From positions 1 to 64,000 of the forward strand of contig JBGCGD010000049.1 in NCBI GenBank assembly GCA_045110515.1: a stretch of DNA of 64,000 bases, in the 5' to 3' direction. The stretch comes from Granulosicoccus sp045110515 (lineage in GTDB: Bacteria; Pseudomonadota; Gammaproteobacteria; Granulosicoccales; Granulosicoccaceae). Numbering within the stretch: position 1 is the stretch's first letter; every line of letters begins with the position of its first letter. The translations under genes were made by a program, and so were the position numbers. A model generated the notes under the pieces. It did not search any database. It had not been told where the DNA came from and saw only the letters and a list, made by a program, of their open reading frames with translations. Positions 43,372 through 52,929 of this stretch are shown here, piece by piece.

Positions 43372-45519
43372 TTATGTACCGTTTTGCGGCTGAATTTTAT
43401 CAAGAACAGCTTTGATCGCGTCGATTGATACCTCAAAGCTCAGCCCGGCAGTGGTGTGCTGTGTATCTGCAAACCCTTGAGCAACTTTCGAATCTACCAG
43501 CCGAGGGTAATCCTCCTCAGGATTTTCTAAAATAGCGTAATAGTGGTGACCGCAATTAGCCGCCAGTCCCCAGTAATAGGGAAAGACGTGCCGGCTGAAC
43601 ATCTCGATAATTTTTACTCCGGGGCGGCAAAAAACCATATTTGTCAGTCCCCCGCCGTGAGGAGACATCACAACATCAGCCCGTGCAAGCAGTGCCGCCT
43701 GCTCTGCAACGCTTAATCCTTCCATCGCTTTAATGGTAAAACCTGCCTCCTTCAGCAGTGGAATAAATTCTTCCTCATTGGAGATACCTCGACGAACACC
43801 TTTTGGGCGTGAGATATACAGTTTGATGCGCGGTTCATCTGAGGGGGCTGCAGGATAAAGATGCTTCATCCACTGAGGAGTAAAACGATGCATCTTGAGG
43901 TTGATTCCACAATTGAGATCAATGTGCAAAAGCCTGTCACACCGCAAATTGGGTTGTTTCACTGTCTCGACTACTCGGGACTTATCAAATCCAAATCGCT
44001 GAAGCGTTTCGAGCTGCCATTTCCCGGTTATCTGTCTGACCAAAACTCGATCAATGGAGCACATACTAATGCCATCGCGTTCGAGCAAGCCCAGCTTCGG
44101 CATTATTTCGGTCATCCAATGGTAGTAACAATGAGCGCCAGCAGAGGTAGCCAGCATCAAAGTAGATCCTTTGTATCGGCGTCCACGACGCCAAAAGCCA
44201 GGCGGTTTTTGATCATCGGGAATTCCTTGTCGTAGAATTTCACGACCGGCATTGTCATGGACCCACCAGGACGGCCCAGTGAAATAGACTTGAGCGAACG
44301 GTACATCGTGCAAAGTGACCTCGTTACTCTGCATAGAGGTTTCAGCCGCTTCATGCGCTCCGTGTCGCTGCACCATAATGGGCAGGTCCAAATCATAATG
44401 CTCGCTCTGAAGTAGAACGCGTGATGAGGCAACTTCAGCCTTCAGACCTTTAAAGTTATCCGTTGCTTGCTTGCCATCGGCGTCATCATTTTGACCAGCA
44501 CTATCAACCAGTTGCAATTCCAACAGATTATTTAGCGACTTAACTTCGAGAGCGCGCATGTCAACACTTCGCTCAGGATTTTTAAATAAGGATATTTCCT
44601 GATTTTGAGTGATGACGACGTGCGGTCTGACACGATCGACATAGTCATAATCAATTCCCTGTGCCCAGACAAAATGCACTTCGGAAAACGTTTCGGCCAA
44701 CATGCCCGTCATGAGAGTTCGGCTATCCGCAGAATTCTCATCACCAAAAATCAAAACCGAATATCGAGAGGCTTTGTGATCATGATTTTCATAGACCACG
44801 TGAGTGCCTTCAGCAAACTCAGCATTGGAAAGTTGGGCACTGCCGTCGTCAAAGCTATTTCTACGAAGCGCCGCAAGCTCACTTTCGTAACGAACTTTAG
44901 AGCGAAGCCAATATCGGTATAAACGCGTTTGTTGGCTGCTTTCACTAACCTGGCCACCGTCTAAATTCATGGCTCGCACAGCTTCGCTGTATGGGTAGCC
45001 TAACAATTGATTATTAATGGCAACCCCTAGAGACGAGCACAACAGCTGACACGTCATATACGCTGACCAAGGCGTCCATCGCGTATCAGATAGCCAATGC
45101 AATGGATAACTGCCTTTCTGCCTTTCAAGGTAGTCTGCCGGGCTGATCAAGCACGGCAATCCGGCTTTATAGGTGTTAGTTAACTCAGCTAGAGGGCTGT
45201 ATCGATCTTCAGCCTGGAATTCAGAAGACAAGCCGTCCAGGTATTCATGCATCATGGTCGCCTTATCTGGCACAACCACATGAAAATACCGGCAGCCCAT
45301 CTCGCTCAATTTTGCAGTGCGCTGATTAAGCTCATCCTTCCAACTATCAATGCGGCTGTTAGCGCGCGCATCCCGCGCATAAAGCTTGCGCGCAGTTTGA
45401 TTCGAGAATAACCAGCCCTCCCGCCCTACCAGCGTGGATGGACTTGCCACGTGTAGCTCTGCTGCACGTGGAACTTGTGTTTCTGTGATTCTGGGTTCCT
45501 GTAATACCTCGGGACGCAT
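43372..45519 (-). CDS. SGNH(AlgX/AlgJ-like)-GT61 fusion protein, SGNH site degenerate
   Basis: The 715-residue protein has an N-terminal AlgX/AlgJ-like SGNH domain (about 30-310: VGREGWLFSNQTARKLY, FHVVVPDKATMMHEYL, LSDTRWTPWSAY) and a C-terminal GT61/DUF563 glycosyltransferase domain (about 430-700: SAGAHCYYHWMTEIMPKLGL, LYISRPKGVRRGI, MSPHGGGLTNMVFCRPG). In the SGNH domain the catalytic His of DxH is Arg147 (DTR) and the Ser of GDS is Glu261 (GDENS), so it should not be active as an esterase or acetyltransferase, while the GT motifs are intact. No signal peptide or membrane segment is visible. The ATG overlaps the stop of the upstream WbsX-GT gene. It is paralogous to the 49044-51155 gene. 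Confidence 0.82.
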   Translation of the reverse strand: MRPEVLQEPRITETQVPRAAELHVASPSTLVGREGWLFSNQTARKLYARDARANSRIDSWKDELNQRTAKLSEMGCRYFHVVVPDKATMMHEYLDGLSSEFQAEDRYSPLAELTNTYKAGLPCLISPADYLERQKGSYPLHWLSDTRWTPWSAYMTCQLLCSSLGVAINNQLLGYPYSEAVRAMNLDGGQVSESSQQTRLYRYWLRSKVRYESELAALRRNSFDDGSAQLSNAEFAEGTHVVYENHDHKASRYSVLIFGDENSADSRTLMTGMLAETFSEVHFVWAQGIDYDYVDRVRPHVVITQNQEISLFKNPERSVDMRALEVKSLNNLLELQLVDSAGQNDDADGKQATDNFKGLKAEVASSRVLLQSEHYDLDLPIMVQRHGAHEAAETSMQSNEVTLHDVPFAQVYFTGPSWWVHDNAGREILRQGIPDDQKPPGFWRRGRRYKGSTLMLATSAGAHCYYHWMTEIMPKLGLLERDGISMCSIDRVLVRQITGKWQLETLQRFGFDKSRVVETVKQPNLRCDRLLHIDLNCGINLKMHRFTPQWMKHLYPAAPSDEPRIKLYISRPKGVRRGISNEEEFIPLLKEAGFTIKAMEGLSVAEQAALLARADVVMSPHGGGLTNMVFCRPGVKIIEMFSRHVFPYYWGLAANCGHHYYAILENPEEDYPRLVDSKVAQGFADTQHTTAGLSFEVSIDAIKAVLDKIQPQNGT

Positions 45520-48500
45520 CAGGCAACCTGCGCTCTCACCGAAGGTAGATTAAACTGAACCCGTAATTCAGCCGCGTAGTCACTTTGACCAACCCTCACC
45601 TCCTCGCCGTCGAACACTTTAAGCGCATGAGTATGCATGACAAGAATTTCATCCAGATGATGCTGCAAGTCCAGCGCGTGAGTCACACTCGATGTATGCC
45701 TACGATGAACGTTTAGTGCGTCTGCGACATAAGCAATAGAACAATCCGGGTTATCTAAACTTGCCATATATAGACGCCAATCACCTACCAGTGAATATTG
45801 CATGACTTCATCGCCATATTTTTGGAGGGTGTCGCGAAGGTGCTCCGTATCCCATACAACTGAACTGACGTTCATGATGACATTCCGCACGGACAATGCA
45901 TCCTTAATGAAATCTCTACCACTCATTAAAAATGAGCGATTGAAAAGCTCTTCATCAACCTGCTTCACGTAGTAATCGTAACTATCAGCTAATCGAGAAT
46001 CTCTGCCATCTATTTGCTCAGAGTCTGTAAAACTTAGGCAAGTATTATATTGAAACGCAGCCACTGAGCGGGATAAGAACTCTGGTTTGGCAAGATCATC
46101 TGCCTCTGCTATCCAGGTATGCGTTCCTCGGCATAACGTTAAACCATACGACCATTGACGGAAAACGTTTCCACTATTACTGTCATTGGCCACTATTTTT
46201 ATTTTTCGCTTTGCCACCTTCGCGCACTGTTTGATAACTTGCAAACTACCGTCTGAAGAGTTGTCATCTAAGACAATGATTTCAAACACCGGCATATCTT
46301 GATTAAAGACTGTCGAGAGTCTACTGGGCAAATACTTCTCATAGTTGTAGTTGGGAACAACAACGGACACCTTCTTCAATTCAGGCTTCAGCAATTGCAG
46401 AAGCTCAAAACAGTAGTCATCAAGCTGACAATGATTTTCCACATAGGCAACGCGATTACTTCGACGTTGCTCAGTATCGTGATCCAAGGCATCTGACAGT
46501 GCTGCCTCCAGTGCTTGTTGATTTCCTCGTTCGACAGCATAGCCGTGTTCTTTCATAACATTGTCAAAGCCTGTTGCCCCTTCAAACAGGACTACCGGCA
46601 TTCCAACATTCATGGCTTCCAATACAACCGTGGGGTAAGGATCTTCGCGTGAGGTTAGAAACAGTACATCAGCTGCCGAGTAGTAATCTGACATTTGACT
46701 GGTAAAACCTATCAGATGGATTCTATTGGCAAATTCAGAGTGTTTTAAGTCCGTTTGTACCCAGCGCTGCATGTCGAGAGAGATCGCACCCGCCCAAACA
46801 AAATGAACATCGTTCCGGGTTTCCATCCATTTTTCTGCAGCCTGTAGAAAAAGGTCAAAGCCCTTTCTTAGGTCTGCATATCCAACGTTAAGGACTAGTT
46901 TATCTGCAGAAGATACACCAAGCTCTTCTCTGATTCTGTCCCGGGCACTTTGATCATACTCAAGCTGCATATAAGTGCCTTGAGGCTTAATATGCTGCTT
47001 TCCCTTTTGCGTATCCGTAAACCTTTTGAAACCGGCACGGACAATCTCGGATGGAAAAATGACGTGATCTGCGTGCTGATCTATCTGTCGAACGTTTTCT
47101 TGGAGCGCATACTCTTCAATGAGCATAGGCATTTCATGTATCAACGATATTACGTTGACACCTGCATTTTTAAGAACAGGCACGAGGTCCCCGGTCACGC
47201 AGGTATTGCAAATCGCTATCTCAAACGCACCATTGCTTAACAAACGCTGCAGCCCATCAGTACCAATTTGAGAAAGCACATAGGTGTCTGCCACCTCTTT
47301 GTAACTATCAACCATGACCCCACCGTCTTTTAGCAACACAGTGACCTGCATTCCGAATTGCTGACTGTAGAGAGTGGCCAGAGAAATGAGTAACATTTGG
47401 GCGCCGTGTTTATGCGCATCATGACCGACGAGCAGAATACGCTTGGAACCATCAGGATTGAGGCTCACTTTCAGCAAGTCAGAAACAGGCTGCGATAGTA
47501 GTCCACTCAACCCGTGAACAGCCCGCTGAGTAGCATTCAAATAGGCGTGACCAAAATGCACGTCCGGTTCAAGGTAGGCACTTTCCGCCCATTCATTCCA
47601 CGCATTGATAAAAACGATCGGCTCTTCCTGAAAAGGATGTTGTTTCGCGTGATCAATAATGCCGTTTAACCAACGCTCATACTTCTGAGGTGTAGAACCG
47701 TGCAACACCAAACCACGCCCTTCTCGTCTGGCATCATTATCCCAATGTGGAGACACTGTTTTAATGATTGGGAAGTCTGACGCCTCCTCGTTGAGTGATG
47801 CATCAATGATCTTGTCGTAGCTTCTGACGTGACCAGCAAACTCTGGATCGAACATTGTCAGTTCTCGATTCATATCGGGAACAGTCAAAGCGACTTTGTG
47901 AGGTGGAAATTCTACCGCACCATCTAATCCATACACCGTTGGGTCAGTATCACCAAACCCTTGCACCATGAGTATCCACGGAGCAACGCCCAAGGCATCT
48001 GCCCAAAGCTCTCGCCAACGCGCCAAAGTTTCTTTTGCGTTGGGAAGCAAACCGGGTCTATACAAAATAAATAGCGGACGTCCATTGACCTTCATATAGC
48101 GCTCGTTGGACATGTAATGAACCGTATCAGCGATGAAAGCTTCCTCATCTGACTCGAGGTAGTCTTGCTGAATTAACACTTCACTGTCATGCCCATCCCA
48201 GGTTCGGGTCCAATTCTCATTTGCCCACATGATGCAAAAGTCCTGCTTTATTTCAGCATCCTCGGCAAACTTGTCCAACGGCATATCCATGAGCCGTTTT
48301 CCGTTGAACCAGTAATAGTAAAAACAAAAGGCTTCGATGCCAAACGAGCTCGCCATCTCAGACTGCGCTCGAATCGTATCAATGGAATTCAAATCGTAAA
48401 AACCCAAATCGCGGGGAACACGAGGTTGATAATGCCCAGCAAATCTTGGCGCACCTCGTGCGACGTTTCGCCACTCGGAGAAACCTTCTCCCCACCACTT

Positions 48501-48926
48501 ATCGTTTTCATCAAACGCATGAAACTGTGGCAAGTAAAAAGCGACAGATCTTACGCGTTGACTTAGCGTACGAGAATCTATTCCGCTAGGCTGTTCAAAT
48601 TCCGGCCCAGGGTTAGCAAAGTGCTTGATGGTATTGAGTACTGATGCCGATGTGACTGCCGGGGATGCTAAATGCGCATCGTTCGCAGCATGTTCAGCAT
48701 CTGCGTGTGAAACCTGGGCAATATCCGACGCGGGCTGCCGAACAGGGGCCTGAAAGGCACCTACTTGCATTCCAAAAAATTGCTTAATAAACAGTTTAGT
48801 TTTACGCCTATAACGTGCGGCCAGTTTTGCCACGCGTCGCCCTTGCGGGTTATCGTTTTTCCAGGCCCGCGCTTTCGTTCTCGCAATTTTTAAGGGTCTA
48901 ATCACAACTTGACGCACTAATTTCAT
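45519..48926 (-). CDS. Three-module capsule enzyme: WbsX-like, GT4 and GT2 glycosyltransferase domains
   Basis: The 1135-residue protein has a WbsX/GH99-like domain (about 125-480: SVAFYLPQFHAFDENDKWWG, FCFYYYWFNGKRLMDMPLD, IMWANENWTRTWDG, FINAWNEWAESAYLEPD), a GT4-type transferase (about 495-840: LVLNVGYADLRKGFDLFLQA, VLFLTSREDPYPTVVLEAMN) and a C-terminal GT2 domain (about 860-1090: VSVVVPNYNYEKYLPSRL, IIVLDDNSSDGSLQV, WIAEADDLAKPEF). It probably adds several sugars of the capsule repeat in the cytoplasm. It sits between two SGNH-GT61 paralogues, overlaps the downstream one by one base and follows the upstream one by 117 bases. The basic N-terminus (about 1-50) is unassigned. Sugar specificity cannot be read. 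Confidence 0.85.
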   Translation of the reverse strand: MKLVRQVVIRPLKIARTKARAWKNDNPQGRRVAKLAARYRRKTKLFIKQFFGMQVGAFQAPVRQPASDIAQVSHADAEHAANDAHLASPAVTSASVLNTIKHFANPGPEFEQPSGIDSRTLSQRVRSVAFYLPQFHAFDENDKWWGEGFSEWRNVARGAPRFAGHYQPRVPRDLGFYDLNSIDTIRAQSEMASSFGIEAFCFYYYWFNGKRLMDMPLDKFAEDAEIKQDFCIMWANENWTRTWDGHDSEVLIQQDYLESDEEAFIADTVHYMSNERYMKVNGRPLFILYRPGLLPNAKETLARWRELWADALGVAPWILMVQGFGDTDPTVYGLDGAVEFPPHKVALTVPDMNRELTMFDPEFAGHVRSYDKIIDASLNEEASDFPIIKTVSPHWDNDARREGRGLVLHGSTPQKYERWLNGIIDHAKQHPFQEEPIVFINAWNEWAESAYLEPDVHFGHAYLNATQRAVHGLSGLLSQPVSDLLKVSLNPDGSKRILLVGHDAHKHGAQMLLISLATLYSQQFGMQVTVLLKDGGVMVDSYKEVADTYVLSQIGTDGLQRLLSNGAFEIAICNTCVTGDLVPVLKNAGVNVISLIHEMPMLIEEYALQENVRQIDQHADHVIFPSEIVRAGFKRFTDTQKGKQHIKPQGTYMQLEYDQSARDRIREELGVSSADKLVLNVGYADLRKGFDLFLQAAEKWMETRNDVHFVWAGAISLDMQRWVQTDLKHSEFANRIHLIGFTSQMSDYYSAADVLFLTSREDPYPTVVLEAMNVGMPVVLFEGATGFDNVMKEHGYAVERGNQQALEAALSDALDHDTEQRRSNRVAYVENHCQLDDYCFELLQLLKPELKKVSVVVPNYNYEKYLPSRLSTVFNQDMPVFEIIVLDDNSSDGSLQVIKQCAKVAKRKIKIVANDSNSGNVFRQWSYGLTLCRGTHTWIAEADDLAKPEFLSRSVAAFQYNTCLSFTDSEQIDGRDSRLADSYDYYVKQVDEELFNRSFLMSGRDFIKDALSVRNVIMNVSSVVWDTEHLRDTLQKYGDEVMQYSLVGDWRLYMASLDNPDCSIAYVADALNVHRRHTSSVTHALDLQHHLDEILVMHTHALKVFDGEEVRVGQSDYAAELRVQFNLPSVRAQVA

Positions 48927-49043
48927 GAATCAGGTAATCGAGTAATTACATGTCCAAATATCTGGATACATGTTTGTTTCGTTACGCCGACTCTTGCAAA
49001 AATACGGCCAGTGATTCTACAAAACAGGACATTCGCCCCTATG

Positions 49044-51155
49044 CTAATGGGGTAATTTTTTCAGAATTCGCTCGACAGCTGCCAGATCCACATCAAACGA
49101 TTCATTTTGAGTTCGCCACTGTAAGTCAGGAGCGGCATGAGCCTGAGAAATGCGGTAGTTTACAAGCCTGGGGAAATCCTGAACCGGATCTTGGAGAATA
49201 GCGTGGTAACGATGCCCACACAGCTCTGACAGGCCATAGTAGTAGGGATAAACGTGGCGGCTCAGCAACTCAACAACCGGGATGCCTGGTTTACAAAAGA
49301 CCATGTTAGTCAGTGCGCCGCCATGAGGAGCCATGAGCGCATCTGCTCTACTCAAAAGTGCCGCCTGCTCAGCCACACTCATACCTTCCATGGCTACAAC
49401 CGTAAAACCGGCCGCCTCCACCATCGGTTTAATCGCATCCTCATTGAGGATTCCGCGCCGAACGCCCTCCGGACGGCTGATATACAAGCGTAAACGCGAG
49501 GTGTCCTCAGCTGGTGAAAGAAAGGTCTGTTTTAACCACAAAGGTACGAATCTGTTCATCTTCAGATTGATACCGTTGTTCATGTCGATATGAATAAGCT
49601 TCTCGCAATGCCAAAATTGCTGACTGACCGTTTCCACAATTCGGTTAGGCTGAATGCCAAGAGCGGCCAGAGTTTCACGCTGGAACTCGCTCGTCATTTC
49701 TCTGACGAGGAAATGATCAATCGAGTCCAGTGAGATGCCCTGTCGTTCCAGCAAGCCCAATTTTGGCAAGATATCCAACATCCAGTGGTAATAGCAATGA
49801 GCCCCTGGGCTCGGAGCGAGTAAAAACGTGGTACCGGGAAGATTTAAGTAGTCTTCTCTAAGCAAGCCAGCTTCTTTAGATGGCTCTACACCGTAACTAA
49901 ATGCATTACGGCCGTTAGCAGATCGAATCAGGCAACTACTGCCGTTAAAATACACCTTGGGATGTTCTAACTCTAACAAAGTCACAGGGTTGGTCTGCAT
50001 CGCTAATTCCTGATGCGCTTTGTCCCAACCTGGTTGAACAACTACCGGTGGATTCAGATTATACGTCTCCTTACCTAATAGGCTGAATTGGCGGCTATCA
50101 GCAGAACAAGAGGGCTGATTCTCCTTGCTAACGCATAGATTACGCGCGGTAGCCACAGCCAGCTCTTTAGCATGCAGACGTTCAGCGGCCGTGCTACGCA
50201 TATCTTCCGTATCACAGGGAATTTGTGTCATGCTGGCTTCGGTTGACTGCGAAATGACAATGTCCGGGCGCACCTGGCGAATGTATTCATGATCAACAGC
50301 GTGACTCCACACAAAGTGCAACTCTTTGACTGTTTCAGCCAACATACCCGTCAGTAAATTCTGCTGGTAATCGCTGTAAGAATCACCGAACAAGACAACA
50401 ACTTTATCCGCCGCAGACTCTGAAGTGTTCTCATAAATGACATGACTGCCTTCGCCGTTCATCAGCGTCTCTTGAACAGTCTTTAAGTTATGTTTTTCTC
50501 CGGTACCACTGGCATCGATAACTTTTTGAGTCAATCGATTGATATTGATGTTTTCGCCATAGCGAACCAATTCGTTTGCATAAACCCGCTTAGAGTATCG
50601 GTCTAACTGATACGTTCTGATCGTCTCAGGCTCTATAGCACCCGCCGAATCTGGTGACACCGACTGAGCCAATGCCGTTACAGTACTAGCCTCTGTGTAG
50701 GGGTAGTTCAGGATGTCAGTATTGGTCGGAATGTGTAAACGGCTACACAACAACTGGTAGGCCATAAAACATCCCCAGGCTGTCCAATGGTTATCCGTCT
50801 TCCAAAACACAGGGTATTTTTCAATACCTTGAGTTAGGTAAGGTACAACATTCAAAAAGCTAGATAGCTCGGCTTCGTGTCGACTATGCAATTGACGGAT
50901 CGGACTACCATCGGCATTCGCTAGAGTATCCGTGTAGTGCCGATTCAAGAGCGTTAGTTTGTCCGGCACCGCTAAATGGACGTATTTAACGCCTCTAGAA
51001 GCCAGTTGCTCTTCCCTGCCGCGCAGCAGTGAAACCCAGCCTTTTGCCAATTCAGGTGTAAAAGAGGAATCCGACTGATACAGATCAATAGCGCTGTGTT
51101 CGCCACCGGTCAAAAACAGCCAGCCTTCGGATCCTGCTTGTACGTCAACAGACAT
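49044..51155 (-). CDS. SGNH(AlgX/AlgJ-like)-GT61 fusion protein, SGNH site intact
   Basis: The 703-residue paralogue of the 43372-45519 product has the same two domains. The SGNH part (about 1-300) keeps the catalytic pattern: VPDKLTLLN, TDNHW with His123, and FGDSYS with Ser259. The GT61 part (about 420-690) has SPGAHCYYHWMLDILPKLGL, LYISRPEGVRRGI and MAPHGGALTNMVFCKPG. AlgX/AlgJ domains O-acetylate exported alginate in the periplasm, but this protein has no signal peptide and its GT61 domain needs nucleotide sugars, so both probably act in the cytoplasm. It may glycosylate and acylate, or deacylate, the capsule. It follows kpsD by 17 bases. Confidence 0.84.
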   Translation of the reverse strand: MSVDVQAGSEGWLFLTGGEHSAIDLYQSDSSFTPELAKGWVSLLRGREEQLASRGVKYVHLAVPDKLTLLNRHYTDTLANADGSPIRQLHSRHEAELSSFLNVVPYLTQGIEKYPVFWKTDNHWTAWGCFMAYQLLCSRLHIPTNTDILNYPYTEASTVTALAQSVSPDSAGAIEPETIRTYQLDRYSKRVYANELVRYGENININRLTQKVIDASGTGEKHNLKTVQETLMNGEGSHVIYENTSESAADKVVVLFGDSYSDYQQNLLTGMLAETVKELHFVWSHAVDHEYIRQVRPDIVISQSTEASMTQIPCDTEDMRSTAAERLHAKELAVATARNLCVSKENQPSCSADSRQFSLLGKETYNLNPPVVVQPGWDKAHQELAMQTNPVTLLELEHPKVYFNGSSCLIRSANGRNAFSYGVEPSKEAGLLREDYLNLPGTTFLLAPSPGAHCYYHWMLDILPKLGLLERQGISLDSIDHFLVREMTSEFQRETLAALGIQPNRIVETVSQQFWHCEKLIHIDMNNGINLKMNRFVPLWLKQTFLSPAEDTSRLRLYISRPEGVRRGILNEDAIKPMVEAAGFTVVAMEGMSVAEQAALLSRADALMAPHGGALTNMVFCKPGIPVVELLSRHVYPYYYGLSELCGHRYHAILQDPVQDFPRLVNYRISQAHAAPDLQWRTQNESFDVDLAAVERILKKLPH

Positions 51156-51172
51156 TCTAATTTCCGTTGTCG

Positions 51173-52846
51173 TTAAATATTCATTGCAACCGAGGTAGCT
51201 ATTGCCACTTTATATAAGATATCCGCCAGTATCGATGCCAACTGAAGATTCTTCGTGGGCACCTTTGGCATCACAATGATTTCATCACCTGGACGTACAA
51301 GCGGATTTTTATCAGTCGTTACTTCACCATTCGCGTGTATAACAACAAGGCGTCGTTTTTCTGCGTGGTCTGTAAAGCCACCGGCCAGCGATATGTAGTC
51401 TCTGGCACGTAAAGACTCTCTGTACAAAATAGCCTGAGTGACAAATACTTCACCACTTAGTAAAACTGAGTCGCTGCGTCGAGGAATTGAGATGGTATCT
51501 CCTTGCTGCAACAGAATGTCTGCAACCGACCCATTGTTTGCAACCACCAGTCGACCTGATGGCTCGGCTTCGCGGGCTCGCTGGACAAATTCGCTGACTA
51601 GCTTGGCTTCCTGAGCACGAATGCGGGCCTCCGCATCCGTATTGCTTGAAGCTGTTAGGTAGCGTGATTCCAGACGGCTTAAGCTTTCCTCCAACGACTG
51701 CTTTTGACGCTCTGCTACAGACTTTCTTCGTAATGACAATGCACCGACATCAGCCAGTACAGGATCTACAGCGATGTAATCGAGCACCTCTTGCAATCGC
51801 GTATCACGCGGCACGGCGTAAGTCGATGGCCCTAAATGCGCGCCTTCCACTTCAACCACGATAATCGTATCGTGTTGATCGGCACTAAATTTTACAGCGT
51901 CACCGTTTTCTAAGGTGTAGTTATTAAACTCATCAATCGGCAGGTACACTGAAAACGGCTTAGATTGGCGAATACCTGAAATAGCCACATAGGATACCGC
52001 TGGCTGGATAAGCGCTTGATCGGTAAGCTCCTGCCCCACGGCACTCTCACTCTTCAGTTCGAATACGGCCGAGTTAGACACGTCACCGGTAACAGTCACG
52101 ATACTATTTCTAACTCCAACAACGATCGTGTCCCCATCTTGAAACTGAAGCGTGGGAAGAACCCCTTTGGTTAGAAATTCATACAAGTCGATGGTGGTTA
52201 GCAATTTCCCGTTACGCATGACTTCAATATCGCGATAACTACCGCGCTGTTCGTCAATGCCACCGGCCTGATCAATAAAATGTAATACCGAGTTGGAAGG
52301 AATACCACTGAATCGTCCGGGTTGTGGTACGTAACCGGTAACGAACACTGCTACAGGTTGGGCACCATTCAAGCTGGTATAGACCCGCACATTATCAGTG
52401 AAAACCGAACGCACCGAGTGCGTCACCCGAGAGTTTAGATCGCGGTTGGCGACACCACCTACGGTTACCGGACCCACTTTGGGAATAAAGATATTGCCAC
52501 GCGCATCGACGGTCAGCGCTTCGTTGAATTCGATTGCACCCCAGACGCGAACCGATACACTGTCTCCGGGTTGAATGACGTAGCCGGGGTTTAGCCCGTC
52601 TTCGGCGTCATTACTAAACCCACCGTCAAACAAATTGGCACCAAACGGTCGTGGACCGCTGGAGTGATGCTGTTTGTTCGCAGATAGAGTATTTTCACCT
52701 GACTGATTTTGCAGCAACTCGGCTGTCGTGGACTCAACAACCAGATTGTTGAGATCCGCGCCCTGCAAGGACTGAGACTGTGCGGGAACGGCGAAAAAGC
52801 CCAACAGTGCGAGTAACGAGAGTCTTTTTGAGTGCGCAGAAAGCAT
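51173..52846 (-). CDS. kpsD: Polysaccharide export outer membrane protein, KpsD/Wza family
   Basis: The roughly 557-residue protein has a signal peptide (LSLLALLGFFAVPAQSQS) without a lipobox cysteine, a polysaccharide export domain (about 85-180: GYVIQPGDSVSVRVWGAIE, GNIFIPKVGPVTVGGV, VFVTGYVPQPGRF) and several SLBB-type repeats (VTGDVSNSAVFEL, VLLSGEVFVTQA, DEIIVMPKVPTKN). A hydrophobic C-terminus (ILYKVAIATSVAMNI) follows. It forms the periplasm-spanning or outer-membrane exit path for the capsule. I chose ATG 52846; TTG 52855 is an alternative. It lies downstream of kpsMTE. Confidence 0.9.
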   Translation of the reverse strand: MLSAHSKRLSLLALLGFFAVPAQSQSLQGADLNNLVVESTTAELLQNQSGENTLSANKQHHSSGPRPFGANLFDGGFSNDAEDGLNPGYVIQPGDSVSVRVWGAIEFNEALTVDARGNIFIPKVGPVTVGGVANRDLNSRVTHSVRSVFTDNVRVYTSLNGAQPVAVFVTGYVPQPGRFSGIPSNSVLHFIDQAGGIDEQRGSYRDIEVMRNGKLLTTIDLYEFLTKGVLPTLQFQDGDTIVVGVRNSIVTVTGDVSNSAVFELKSESAVGQELTDQALIQPAVSYVAISGIRQSKPFSVYLPIDEFNNYTLENGDAVKFSADQHDTIIVVEVEGAHLGPSTYAVPRDTRLQEVLDYIAVDPVLADVGALSLRRKSVAERQKQSLEESLSRLESRYLTASSNTDAEARIRAQEAKLVSEFVQRAREAEPSGRLVVANNGSVADILLQQGDTISIPRRSDSVLLSGEVFVTQAILYRESLRARDYISLAGGFTDHAEKRRLVVIHANGEVTTDKNPLVRPGDEIIVMPKVPTKNLQLASILADILYKVAIATSVAMNI

Positions 52847-52929
52847 AAGCTTCAAAGCAGAATTATTGAGGATAGTGCAAACGATTGAGCAATTTGAATG
52901 CCCAAACAGGTTATTCGCCAGGTTATTTC

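Noticed and set aside
43372..45519. The 715-residue SGNH-GT61 gene as a pseudogene
   Set aside because: The frame is intact, the GT61 motifs are complete and the gene is translationally coupled to its neighbour; only the SGNH catalytic residues are lost.
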